A stretch of DNA of 64,000 nt from Apoda limacodes. Its lineage: Eukaryota; Arthropoda; Insecta; Lepidoptera; Limacodidae. The position numbers were made by a program, and so were the translations under genes. The stretch lies in contig OX291555.1 of the NCBI GenBank assembly GCA_946406115.1, positions 12,170,001-12,234,000 of the forward strand, read 5' to 3'. Within the stretch, counting starts at the first letter, position 1; each line of letters opens with the position of its first letter. This document shows positions 22,600 to 36,200 of the stretch, piece after piece. The notes beneath the pieces are model-generated. The model was not told where the DNA came from, made no database searches, and saw only the letters and a list, made by a program, of their open reading frames with translations.

Positions 22600-24250
22600 A
22601 GAGCGACGCGCAAGACCGAACACAAGACGATACACAAGAAGAAAAAGGCGCTTAGTTTATGGGAGACACTGTTTTGTGTAGGTACATTATTGTCTTACAC
22701 ATAGGAGTAAATACTAATTTCAAACTTTTTGGAGCAATGTCTTCTGGTCAGAATGTATAATAAAGGTGTGTCGTATGTATGTTTGATAATAAACAGAGTT
22801 AATATAAATGACATATATATTGTTTTATTTTTATTTGAATAAATATCAAACTTCATTGTATATCGGATGGATATTTTAACACAGAAAAGTAAACAAACTT
22901 CACCAGTGAATATAAATATCGTAAGGAAATCTTGCATACGACAGAGAAAAAGACGTCTGTCAAGTCCAGAATCCGCATTGGACCCGCGTGAGGACACCTT
23001 CTATCAGGGTAAGCCATACCCCAAAACTGAGGACGTAAAGGTAAAGCTGCTTAGGGAGTAAACAACCAGATATATCATTCCCAATAAAATACGGATGTAA
23101 AAAATCTCTTTTTAGCAATCTTTACAATATGTGGTTAGATTTACATGACAAACATGTATTATTCGTGTTTGTCTTAAGACTGGGTGTTTTCTATATATAA
23201 TATGTATGTATTCACAAACAAAAAATATATGTGTATTTGTATCCGTTGTCTGGTATTCATAGCACAAGCTCTACTTAGTTTGGGACCAGACGGCGCTGTG
23301 TGTGATGTCCCAAACAAAATATTTATTTATTATTACCAGTATACTGGTAACTTCCTGAAGCCTCTACTAGGAATCGAACCCATGACGTTCCCTACTTATT
23401 TTTGAGTGTCTTCTTAAATAAAACATTCGTTCGTTGTCAAAAGACATTAGTGTAAACTATATAAACCCAGTTTAGGAACTAAACTTATATAAAGGTATTT
23501 TATTCAAATATGTATACAAAATCACTTTACCTACTTTACAAAGAAAACATCGCGAGAAAACTTGCATACGTCGAGAAGACGTAGGTATGTAAAGTCCACA
23601 ACCCGAACTGGGCTTAATAGCCTATGACACGAATCTTCCTCTCCCATGATGAGGGTAGGCCTAACCGTGGGAACGTATAAAGTCTGGCAAAGTCTTTTCT
23701 CAGTGCCAATATGCCTACAAATAAGAAAAAACAGTAACGCGCCCGATCACGAGTACGCGATCATTAAGATATATTAGCTTATCTTTGATATTTTAATTTT
23801 AATTCATACAACGTAACTCACACATCACTATCTCGTGATTGTCCACTGCTCGGCATAGGCATTTCCCAATTTTTCTCAAATAAATTTTCATATCAATTTC
23901 CGTGTGAAGGGATTTCCATCTGATATTTGGGTGTATCTATCTAAATTTTACTTTTAATAACTTACTCTGGTAATTTTTTTTGACTATTATACGACTAGTG
24001 TACCTCCTTATGGCCATATTTTCTGTACTAATAAATGTGGTTGGTTTGTATCTATGTTTCAATGCGCTAAACTCAGAAACCATTTGTTACATAATAAAAA
24101 ATATTGTTGCATTATATAACGGGTTTATTGAGGAAGCTTATAGGCATTATATCTTCACGCTACAACCCTACGAAGCAGAGCAGTAACTAAACGCAGTTTT
24201 AACCGTGCAGAACAGCTTGAGTATTTAATAAAATACGTTTAAATAAGTTG
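22600..24250. other. Spacer between let-7 and the PUS10 3' end
   Basis: Contains repeat fragments (about 22925-23010, a SINE tail at 23165-23320, and 23560-23700) in AT-rich DNA. I looked for a mir-125/lin-4-like TCCCTGAGACC seed on both strands and did not find it. No exon is supportable; the 64-codon frame at 22867 overlaps a repeat. Confidence 0.5.
23165..23390 (+). repeat. tRNA-derived SINE, tail half
   Basis: Shows the body word GTTTGTCTTAAGACTGGGTG, then GGTATTCATAGCACAAGC, and finally GGCGCTGTGTGTGATGTCCC. These follow the body-to-tail order of the full copy at 27028-27275 (which lies reversed). The tRNA-like head is missing, as expected for 5' truncation. Confidence 0.6.
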
Positions 24251-24252
24251 AA

Positions 24253-27200
24253 CTATTTATTTGGAGGCCAATCTAGTTCGACACTAGCGACATCTAGCGC
24301 TAGTATGTCGACGGGAGCACCCAGCGCATCGCCGAGCGAGGGCCGCGTGCGCCCGACCTCGCCATGAACCCACTCCTTGATATAGGTCCCTGCCTCGGTA
24401 CGGACGCGGATCTTAAACAGTTGCTGGTGACCTGGCAAACGTGACAGTGTTAAAGCAAACTTCAATCATCATTAGTATGTCTTAAGGGGTATATAGCAAA
24501 CTATCTCTTCGAAGAAAGCAAAGAAGCTAGTAAGCTTCTACATGTGCCTTAATCAAAAATGAACGCAAATACCATACTCTATTCGTAACCCCCCCAGTGA
24601 CCTTGGCTCAATTAAATTAATGCGGATTAAATTATATGGTCAGGGGGAACCCACGCCGTCTCCACTCTTAAGACTTGTCTTTCGAATTGGATTTTAGTCC
24701 TACTAATATTATAAATGTGAAGTTTGTATGTCTGGATAGATGTTTGATACTCAATCACGCTTTAACCACTGGACGCATCGGGATGAAACTTGGCATACGC
24801 ATAAGTTAGCTCCTGGAATAGCATATAGGCTACTTTTTATCTCGAAAAATTCAAAAGTTTCCGCGGGAATAACTATAAGAGTTTAAAGAACAATAGATGT
24901 AGCTATAGCTTGCTATAACAAACTTCATTAGTATAATTAAGGAGTTCCACGCCGATAACCGAATTTAGGGCGGGCGGAGCCGCTGCCAAAATATAGTATC
25001 AAATAATGGTAGCTTTATGCTGAAGGCGGAGCACCGTGAGAATGTGGACGTAAATAAGCTGATCGATGATTATAACTATAAATTGGATACTCTAGTAATT
25101 GGATATTATTTATATACGATACGCTACGCACTGGAACACTCTAAATATTGGATAGTCATTCTTATTCCGGAAAAAGTAGTCGTGGCAACAAAAACCGTGG
25201 GTAACCTTCAACAAGGGCGGCGTTTAGGTCAAGTATCTTTCTGGTGCGGGTGAGCAGCGGACGGCGATGCAGGACACGGATGGGTGTCCGCTGCTGTAGT
25301 GCTATGCGTGCGGGATCGCCCACCTCCGTGTTTCTGTACGTATTGATTCTGTTTATGTCTTCTTCGGTCACCGTTACTGGGGTCTCTCCATTTGTCTAGA
25401 ACAGTACAATTTAAAACAGAATAAATTCAAAATTTATTTTCTGAATGTAAATCTGGACTAATATCATAAATGCGAAAGCGAGTTTGTTGGTTTATCCTTT
25501 CGTGTACACAAGGGAGAAACTTGGCACAGAGATAGTTGAAGAGAGGAAAAGGACACATACTTCTTTTTATCCTGGAAAGTTCCCAAGGAAAAACTTTAGC
25601 CAAATTGTTTAAAAATTTTGTAAATATATACATAAATACAGTCAGACTCAAGACAAACACAAATGATTATCACAAATGTTTCTCTAGTGCGGGAATCGAA
25701 CCCACACCCTCTGCACAGCAGCCGGCCACACTGCGAATTAGGCTGAGAAGGAGAGTCGAGGGTGGTTCTATTAAATCAACAGGCATTATTTCAATATTCG
25801 TATTGATAGCATCTTAAGATGACTTAAAGTTTGAAATCAAAACTAAATGACAAAAAATTAAAAAAACACATTTCTTAAAAAAATTGCTCATAATAGAACA
25901 ATATACTTATTTCTGAAGTGATCAGTCAGACATATTTTGAGCGCCAGCTCCGGGATTCGAATCCAGGACCATTGACATGGCAGGCCATACACTTTTCAAA
26001 AAAAATCTCGATCTATCTTATGTAATGCAGCTTTCAGACTGCAGACAGTCTAGTAGTTCCGGAGACTATCCCACATGAAAGTACAGACAGATAAATAATA
26101 TTAGTACAGAAATATTAAAACCAGAAAAGTATTTTGGAAGCAAAGATGTGGTAGGATTTTTCCCCAGTCAATATTGTATCTCGATAGCCTAATTCGCAGA
26201 GAATCTAGACGGATTCTAAATGTTGTAGGTTCATATTCTGGCTTGAGGGCAAATCTTTGACTGTCTTTGCTATTAAAATAAAAATATATTTTTTTATATT
26301 TAATCACTGTAAAGGCTGTGTGTTAGTTTATAGATGGATGATGGATGGATCTTTCAAAATATAAGAGTTAAATCGAAATCAATATTTAAAAATCTTACTA
26401 TTACTCGTTATTTAAAGAACTAAAATAACATCACTACCTATATTTGTTTATATATATTAACTTATGCGTAATATATATTATAATCATATTTATTATACAC
26501 GTATATTTAAATATACATTATTCATATATGTTATACACATAGTATTTATTTATTTTATATGCATTATTGTATGATATATATACTTCTTAATAACTGTATC
26601 GACACACACCTACCATACTATGTTTAACTTTATTATTAACTCTATCCAAAGGTTGTCTGGAACAGATCGCTTTAAAGCGATAAGACAGCTATTTGTTTTT
26701 TTTCCATTTGTAAATATGTTTCTAGTAAAATTTTATGTTGATGCAATAAAGTATATATTATTAATATTTATTGTCCAATCGTGAATTACTTCTTATAGTT
26801 TATCTAGAATTGGCAAAGAATATATTATGCTGTCCCTGGTCTTCAGTTAAAATAAAGCTGGTATTAATGACGTATGGGATATAAACTATAAATCCAATTT
26901 AGTCCAGGTACAGTGTATCAGAGTCCGTGTTGTGGCGATAGGCTCACCACCTGCCACGTAAGGATAAAAATGGTTGGTGAAAAAGAGGCAAGGTCTCCCA
27001 CATTAAATAAATAAATATAACAATTTTTGGACATTACACACAGCGCCGTCTGGGCCCAAAGTAAGCAAAGCTTGTGTTATGGGTACCAGAAAATTGCTAC
27101 AAATACATAAATATTACTTTTTTTTGAAAATACATACATATCATACATTAATACCACCCAGACTCAAGACAAACACAAATGTTTATATTATGACATAAAT

Positions 27201-30200
27201 GTTTATCCAATGCGAGAATCGAACCCACACCCTCTGAACGGCAGGTGGCCACACTACCAACTAGGCTGCGAGGGAGTCAAATGTGATGTGGGTTCGTTTG
27301 CCGCCACTAGTTAAGCTCTTTGGGGTATAAAAACTGTGACGTAATACATTATCCACCCAAGTACAGATCAACTATAGTGAACTGGTTTTTTAAGTCTCAC
27401 CTTATCGTCTTGTTTTGAATGTGTCAGTTTGATGCAGAGTGCCTCGTACGTCTTGCATTTTGTTTCTTCCCCTTTCTTGAGCTGAATCAAATCCTCTCTG
27501 AAATTTGTTAATTGCTAGCAATGTGTGTGCGTATATCTTACAATATTTAGAAAAATCGGCCAAGTGCGAGTCGGACTCGCGCACGAAGGGTTCCGTACCA
27601 TTATCTACAAAAACGAGCAAAAAAAATCACGTATGTTGTATGGGAACCCTACTTAAATTTTTTTTTGTTTTTTAGTATTTGTTTTTATAGCGGCAACAGA
27701 AATATATCTTCTATGAAAATTTCAACTGTCTAACTATAACGGATCATGAGATACAGCCTGATGACAGACGGGCGGACGGACGGACGGACAGCGAAGCCTT
27801 AGTAATAGGGTTCCTAATTACCTTTCTGGTACGGAACCCTAAAAACGATTGTTACAAAAAACATTGGGCTAATCCGGATGATTGGAAATTAGAAAATTGT
27901 TTAGGTTAGGTTATTTCAGGGTTCGTAAATTTCTGGTATTTAAAATAAATTATCAAACAATATATTTTAAAAAAACAATTTACCATGCAAAAAATCAACG
28001 TTAGATACTTTTAAAGCTTTGATTGTTAAACTTGGTCATAAATTCTTAAATATTATTATTATTTTTATTTATTTATAATCAGTCTTTGTTTTTAAATATG
28101 AAAATAAAAAGTGTACACAAAAACTATATCACATCTACAACTCGCAGATACAATCTAGGAATAGCACAGAACACAATCCAGAAATGGGGTTCTTTAAGAA
28201 ATAAATTATTAGATACTTAAAAGGTCGGCAATGAGCAAGTGATGTTGCAAGCGTCCATAGGCTGCAGTGACCGCTTACCATCTGGCGGATCGTTAGCACG
28301 TTTGCCACCTTGTGGTATAAAAAAAATAAAATAAAGTAGTACATACTTGGAGGCGTGCGTCAGTTTGTTCACAATAACTTTCCCGGTGGATGCGATTTTC
28401 TCACAAGCCTCCTGTAGCTCGGACCGTGTCAACTCTCGACGCGGGTCCGTTATCTGTAACACATTTTTGACAAAACTCATTATACCAGCAGGCGGGCCGT
28501 ACACTTATTTGAAACTTACTTGTGGTATAATTATTTGCGGCTTACTTGTGGTACTAAAATACATCTCTAATTGATGGTCACTGCTTAACGCAGACAATTC
28601 CAATGATATTTTTTTCTTTATTTTATATTTTAAATATATTCAAAACTAAAATGGAATACCCTTTTAAGATTAAATTTGTTTTAAGGGTTCCATTCTTATT
28701 TTTGTTCTTTTCATACAAAGAACATGCCTCTTTTTAAGTTTTTGCTTTTTGCTTTATTGTAACAATAATATGGTACCCACCTCTATGGCGAAGGGCCGCC
28801 CCTCCCCCAGACACCGGACGTCAACGTCCTCTCTCCCCGCAGACATCAGCTTTAGCCGGTGTTCCTCCTCTCCCGGCTCTAAACTGACAACTAACTCATT
28901 AAATAACATACATCACAATTTTTTGTTGTTGTGTTGTGAAAAATGGTTTCAGGTTAACTGGCAGAAAATGCAAAATTCACCTTTGTACGAGTTTAAGAGG
29001 AACAAAGATTTTTCTAACTATGTTATCTTTGGTGTCAAATTGGAAATTGCCTTCAAAACAAACGTAGCTGTAGCGTAAATTGGATCGAATGTTGGAAATT
29101 ATAATAACTTTAAACGAGCAATTCTTGAATATAAGTATATAATCTGAATCTCTGAAACAGCTCCAACGACTTTCATGAAATTTAGCATGCGGGGGTTTCG
29201 GGGGCGATACATCGATCGTCATTTCGTCGTTATATCCGTGTTCTCAGGCAATGATAAACTGAAAAATATGACTCTTCCTGACATCTATTGTCGAGTAGTA
29301 AAACTATTATTTTTACCGACACAGCAACAGTAAAGCTACTTGACAATAGATGGCGTAGTTAAAAAAAAACACGAGCACTGTAGCTAAAGTTAAAACGGTT
29401 GACAAGTATTTTTTTAGTGTAAATTTTAAAAAAAAAAGTACATAAAACTTCGAAAATGTATATTGTATTATATTTTAGAATAAAAGCATTACTGCATTTG
29501 CATTGCTCTTTGTTCAGTCATGTTCCCAATTCAGTGACTACTATGGTTCTCAAGGTCTTAGCGTGAAGTTATAAACCTTTCCTAATAAACAGACTATTTA
29601 ACACAAAATTTTTAATATCAGCGTCGTAGTTCCTAAGATTGGGGCGTTCAAACACACGTACAAAGTCTACAAAGCTGGTTAGCTGGTGGAGCCAGTGCAA
29701 ATCCTACAACTAATATGCAGTAATATAATAAAACAATACAGATTTTTTGTTATCTAGTAAATGTTATACATCTATAATAAGGTAACTCACCCGCACAACT
29801 TGGCTATTGGCTCGAATATGGTCTCCTGCACTGAGGACTCCATCATCCTCACACCCCCGACCAGCCATGGCGTCTGCGGCAGCTCTCTACTTAGCTTCAC
29901 ATATCTGCACACAACACTCACATTATCTCCAGGAGCTTGACTGCCTAACCGAGGGATGCGGGTTCGAACCCTGCACAGGATAGGATAAACTTTTGTGTGA
30001 TGAAAATTTGTGATTCCTTTGAGTCTGGGTCTTTTCTATGTATAAATTTTAGGTATTTTTAAAACGAAGTATATAAGTATTTGTTTAGGATGGGCAGCAT
30101 TTACGAAGGTTTGTCACGTCTTACGTCGTACATACAGCAAAGTTTGAAATCTAAATTTTTTAATGAGTGCGTCCTACCTGTGATGACATAAGGTGCCGAG

Positions 30201-33200
30201 ACGTGGTCACTGGGTGGCGCTAGTCCATAAGCTAAAAGTTGCTTAGTGAGCTATGGAAAGTGCTGAGCTCAGGGTTTCCCTTAGAGACCGGATCCGCATC
30301 AGTTATCTGACAGATAACTAAGGTCAACATAGCCACTAGAATTAGCAGGCTAAAATAGCAATGGGCTCGACACGTTAGACGCAAAACCGATGACCGCTTG
30401 TGTAGATGCGTTCGACGTATTGGCCGCTTCGCGTAGTAACTAGTGTCGGACGTAAGTAGCAAAATGGAGCGATGATATATGCAAAATAGCTAGGAGTGAT
30501 TAGATGGATGCGTGAAGCGCATGACCGTGCAAAATGGTGCACCTCTGAAGAGACTATGTGCAAATGAAGACTGCAGAGGACCGATGAAGATGATTTGCAT
30601 CCTTCACTTCTTGCAATCCACAAAAAATTTTGCCGATTCGTTTATAAGAAAAAGTACGGTTACTACCCACTACTGATGTAACGAACGTCATTTTTTTCAC
30701 ATTCGCGAATGCGAATACGAATACGAATATTTAGTTTTTTTAAATTTGGCGCGTTCCGTTTGCATCTTGTTCCGAAAATTGCCGAGTTGATCCGAAAAAG
30801 CCGATCGATTGTTTTATTTCATTTGTCATCTGCTCGTAAACAAAAACAAGCTAATTTTGAGCATAGAGTGTGATTAGTGATTTATTAACATTAGTAAATC
30901 AAATTCTAGTGAAATATGAATTATTTTACACATTGCGATGCTGAACGAGCTAAACGCAAGCTGTGTAACAATGAATATTCAAGAAAAGGAAAAACTACAC
31001 CGGCTATGAGATATCATTTGAATACGAGTTTTCCGAATAAGAAAAGTGTGAAAATCGAAAACAGGATGCTTTAACACTTGCACTGGCATCATCTTCCCAT
31101 CAAAGCACCTAATCCGATATGAAACGGATATCGCTTCAAGAATGTGTCGATAAAACAAAACAGGGAGATAATGAATCTATGAAGTCATTTGCAGTTGATA
31201 ATTCAACAAGTGAGATGGTTGCCTTGGAAGACTTGCAATGTAGTTTCGTGGAAAGTGTTGGATTCGTAAGACTTATAAAGCATTTGTGTCCATCCTATAA
31301 TTTAAAGTCTCGTCAGTAAATTACTTCATTTATCTGCGATAAATTATATGACAAAGTCAGAAAATACTCTAGTTGCTGAAATCCTTCGACAAGTTATCGT
31401 TTACTAGTGATATCTGGTCTGATAATTGTTCTGTAGTTTCACTGATGAGAAACTCTTTAGGTTTACAACGCTGCGTAGAACAGCGAACCATTCCCTTAAT
31501 TGACTGTTTTTTTTACTGTTAACCTAAGATGAGTCAGCTATAAACGTCCCCTGGTTCACAAATATTGTTTTAATTATATATGAAGGAAAACAAAACGATT
31601 AAATTACGATGCATTTATTTTGGTTTATAAAATTATTGCGCATGGCTACATATAATCAAACGCTAGCATTACAGAAATAAACAAAATAAAACAACTCACA
31701 TTGTTTCTCCTGAGTCACGCTTGCTAAAAATTTTCTTTATTTTTAAATATATACATACTTTTAGGGTCAACCTGCATAGAAACTATGAATATCACATATA
31801 AAATTTATACATACGATAAAGTTTTTATTATAAACTAGGGGCTAAGTTCAATAATTTACGAGTAACTAAAAAAAGCGTGGCTTGAAAATAGGGGACACTA
31901 AGTGACCCAAGAGACAAATAAATGTGACTCAGGAGACAACTAGAACATAAGCTATCTTATAGATGTATATATATTATGAATAGTGGATCTTTATCACAAA
32001 GTTCTTTGTTACCTGCGTTAACAAAAAGCCATATTTGTACTCTGAATATTACTCTGATAAATCACATTATCACGGATCAAGAACTTGAGATCAAAAGAAA
32101 ACCGCTGTTGATAAACTCTAAAGCGTTGACAGTAAACTAATCATAATAATAACAGAGATCAACTATAAATCACATTATCACAAGGCCACAATACTACAGT
32201 TTCAATCGTAACGTTGATGTAATAGAAAAATAATGGCCTGCACCTTATTTTCATAATTTTCATTATTATTACGCATTTTAAGTCCTTTGTTGTTATTTTA
32301 TTAGTTTACTTGTTAATGCTTGAGAGTTTATCAACGGCATTTTTTTGTAATCTCAAGTTATTGATTTTTTTAATACCACTAGGTGGCAAATAAGCACACG
32401 CTCCGCTTGGTGGTAAGCGGTTACCACTTGTTGGGGTATCACTTGCGCGTTGCCCACCCTTCAAAAATCCAATAACCTGAAGAACCCCATACTGTAGTCT
32501 TTAGTGAAAACCTTGAGAGGGAGCTCATTCCACAACCCAAACATCGCGGGAAGAAGTTTCTCTGAAAACGCACTGTACCACCACGACCATTTCGGTTCTA
32601 GAGTGTGAGAATGAATTACCTGCCTATGGCGAGCGGTGCGATGGTAGTAAGAAGCCATGGGCATCATTTCAAACAATTCCTCAGAACACATCCTATTGTA
32701 CAAGCGGTAAAACACACACAGGGAGGCAAAGTCTCTCCTCAGACTTAAGGGTTCGATATGGCAAGTGAGTTTGGGATCATCGACAATTCTCACAGCCCGT
32801 CGTTAAACCGAGTCAAAAGGGCCAAACTGGTATCCGGGTGCACCCGCCCAGAGATGGAAGCAGTACTATGGGGCCGAACTTGCGACTAGTAAAGCAGAAC
32901 CTCTGTTCCGACGTGAAGTACTCCCTAGCTCTGTTGAGTACATCTAATTTTTTGGACGCTAGCTTCACCTTGTCTTGCAAATGATCTCGGAACTGAACAT
33001 CGCTGGATATGTCAACACCAAGGATCCCAGTGCTCTTGGAGATGGAGTAGGGAGTGTTTTGGAATTGTGGGACCACAGTGAATGGGGTTTACTTGTGTCT
33101 TTTTAGAGTTGAATTGGACCAAGTTTACCCGTCCCCAGTCAGAGACCTTAAACAGTGTGGTCTCGATTTGAGACACAAGTTCTCCACTGTTTTCCTCCAC

Positions 33201-36200
33201 AACGGAACGAGGGATGTTTGCACGACCCGTGTAATAAGCGTCTCCAGTACTGTCATCTGCATAGCAATGCATGTTGTTGGTGTCTAACATGTCATTGATA
33301 TACAGCAGAAACAGCGTCGGAGACAGCACAGAGCCTTGCGGGACACCAGCATTAATGTCCATGCAATCAAAGCAACTACCGTCAACTACGGTTCGTTTGC
33401 GTCTGCCGGACAAAAAGCTAGCAACTCATTAGCACAAACCCTCGAGCACTCCGCAAGATGGCAACTTCAATAGAAGACCCCGGTGCCAGACCCGATCGAA
33501 CGCCTTCGCTATGTCCAAGCTACATGCCAATGCCTCCCCCTGGCTCTCAATGGCTAGTGCCCATCGGTGTGTTAGATACACTACCCAGCCATATTGACGG
33601 TCACTGACTAAGTCGTGTTTTTCTAGGTATCTTAGAAGCTGTGTGTTGATCACACGCTCCATCACCTTGTAGAGGAGAGAGGTAATAGCGATAGGCCTGT
33701 AATTCGATTAATCTGATCTATCGCCCTTTTTGAGCACAGGGTGCACAATCGCAGTCTTCCACAAAGACGGAAATTGCCTAGTGTGGTAGGAAAGCGCGAA
33801 AAGGCGCGTGAGTACAGGACATAACTCAGGAGCACACTGCTTAAGCACCACTGCTGGTATACCGTCTGGCCCACTCGACTTATGAACGTTTAGAGAAAGC
33901 AACGCCCGCCGGACCTCCCGCTGTGTTATGTAGATTTCCGGCATGGTCTTACCGCACCACGGTATAGTAGGTAGTACAGCGCCTTCATCGTTCATATTCG
34001 AGTTTGAGGCAAAGAGACTGCCCATTAGATCGGCTTTCTCTTGAGTACTATGGGCGAAGTCACCATCGGTCTTTCGTAGTGGTGGTAACGACGACTAGCA
34101 AAAGTTCCCTTCGGCAGCTTTGGCAAGTGACCAGAAAGCACGACTCCCAGATGGATAGCTCGCTAGTCGCCCACCTATTTTTCCGATGAATTGGAATTTT
34201 GTTCTGGCAGTTGCCAGTTGGAACCTCGAGGCAGCATTTAATTTGCGTTTTACCTCAGAAATATTCGGGCCCTTATTATAACGAGCCGTGGTCCAAGCCT
34301 CATATGCAGTATGCTTAAGAATTTTAGCTTCTCTGCAAGATAGGTCTTAATAGGTTAAACCACGGTCGTTTTGACGCCGGCAGCTACTCGCGGGTTAGGA
34401 ATATCACATTCCATACCAGCGTATTAGTGACTGCGGCTGCGCAGACGTCAGGATCTTCTGAGTTAAAGCAGATCTGCCTCCACGGGTACGATGCGTAAAA
34501 TTCTCGCAATCCATCCCAGTCTGCCGACTTATAATGCCACACACGATGCCGATTAGTTGGCCCAGATGGATCGGGTTGTGTGCATGACACTTGAGTCTGA
34601 ACGAGACATTACAGTGGTCCGAGAGGCCTAAAGGCGCATCCACTATGACGGAATATCCGTCCGTACATGTAGTCAGCAGAAGGACTAGTAAGGAGCTCGT
34701 ATGGTCCCCTATACCTGGTATTCTTGTTGGATAAAGTACCAGCTGAGAGGTCAGAGCAAATTCATGAGCAGATATCTCTGCGTAGTTATTGGTTAGAGAA
34801 CTGAGCCACTCACGATTCTGCTTTCTGTTGTCAGTCGTCAAGCTCAGGTGCGTGAAGAGTCGAGCTACGTTCGTGTCACCGCCATGAAACCTGTATAGGC
34901 ACGCAACGATACGAGTGTGGCCGCCGTGATCTACGCGCATCACGCGTTAGGCTATGAAGACGGCGGCAGCAGATATCCTCCCGGACGAACATACATACAC
35001 TGGCACGACTCACAAAATTGTGCTCGAGTTTATGTATCGGCCGAATAGGATATCTGCGTCTCCGTTAGAAAAAGAATGGTCGGCTGCGCAGTCTCCAGAT
35101 GGAGGTGGACTGCGTTAAGATTTGCGTGAATACCCTAATATTACAAAAGTCCACATTAAATGTGGATGGAGCGGCCGCTGTAAAAACTCTTTTTCTTTTC
35201 GTTGTTGCATTGGGTATATCCATCCTTCTAGCAACCGAATCATTTCGACCGCTTTAAATAACCACCAACACCATCTCCTAGGCCTTTTTCATGACCAGCC
35301 TCAAAACATGACCAGGTCATCGCTGTGAATTCATAGTCAAACAAAATGTTTGAGCGAAGGTAAAAGTTCTGTTTTTGGCGGTACTGACTGAAAGGCCCAT
35401 CAGACCATCAGGCACCATTAGATTGCTTAAATCAAGATAGGTTTAATCAACAGTTCAATCAAAAGTTTCTATGAATTCACAATCAAATTACGAAGTATGT
35501 CTCCTGGGTCACAAGGGAAATTTTCAGAAACGTCTCCGATTGGCTTATTTGAATACGCGAGCATAACTAACTAACCACCAATAGAGCAATTATTTATCGT
35601 GACCCAGGAGATGCTCAATAATTGAACGTAACGGGGACAAATGTTTATGTTGTAAACATTATATCCCATTTCTGTGCCTGACATAAACATTCATCAGATT
35701 ATTAAAATACATTAAATTGTTCATTTCCAACAGTCGATAGAATTTACAACATGAAAGAAAATTTTTGTGTCTTGAACAAAAGTAATGAGTTGATATTACT
35801 GGGGGACAACAAAGAAATGTATGGGAAGATGAAATTTTTCTCCTAGGTCACGTATTTTTAACTGTTATTGTTAATTTTGTTTTTAACTCGACTATATTGT
35901 TAATACTGTACGGACATCTATGTTTTATGTGTGTTAAAGAAATAATAAGAAAAACAATATTTATTTTTTTACGTCAACTTCTCTGGTAAGGACAAGATTT
36001 TACAAAAAAAAGGTGATCCACCCACGTATAACTACTACTAACGTATATCCCTCACTATTTGTCACGGGCATGATAGGGCTGGACACTTTGGAGCTACGAA
36101 GGAAACTGCAGGCAATTATCCAATATTGGCTACTTTTTAATAACCAAATAGACAATCCATTAGCATTAGCTGATATCAGCCGATACGTTCCCTGTAGAGC

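Noticed and set aside
22867..23061. 64-codon open frame on plus strand after let-7
   Set aside because: It overlaps a diverged interspersed repeat also seen at 6150 and 23560, has no splice context and no domain.
26835..26850. TCCCTGGTCTTCAG as a possible mir-125 seed
   Set aside because: It departs from the mir-125 sequence after TCCCTG, and no complementary arm is visible nearby.
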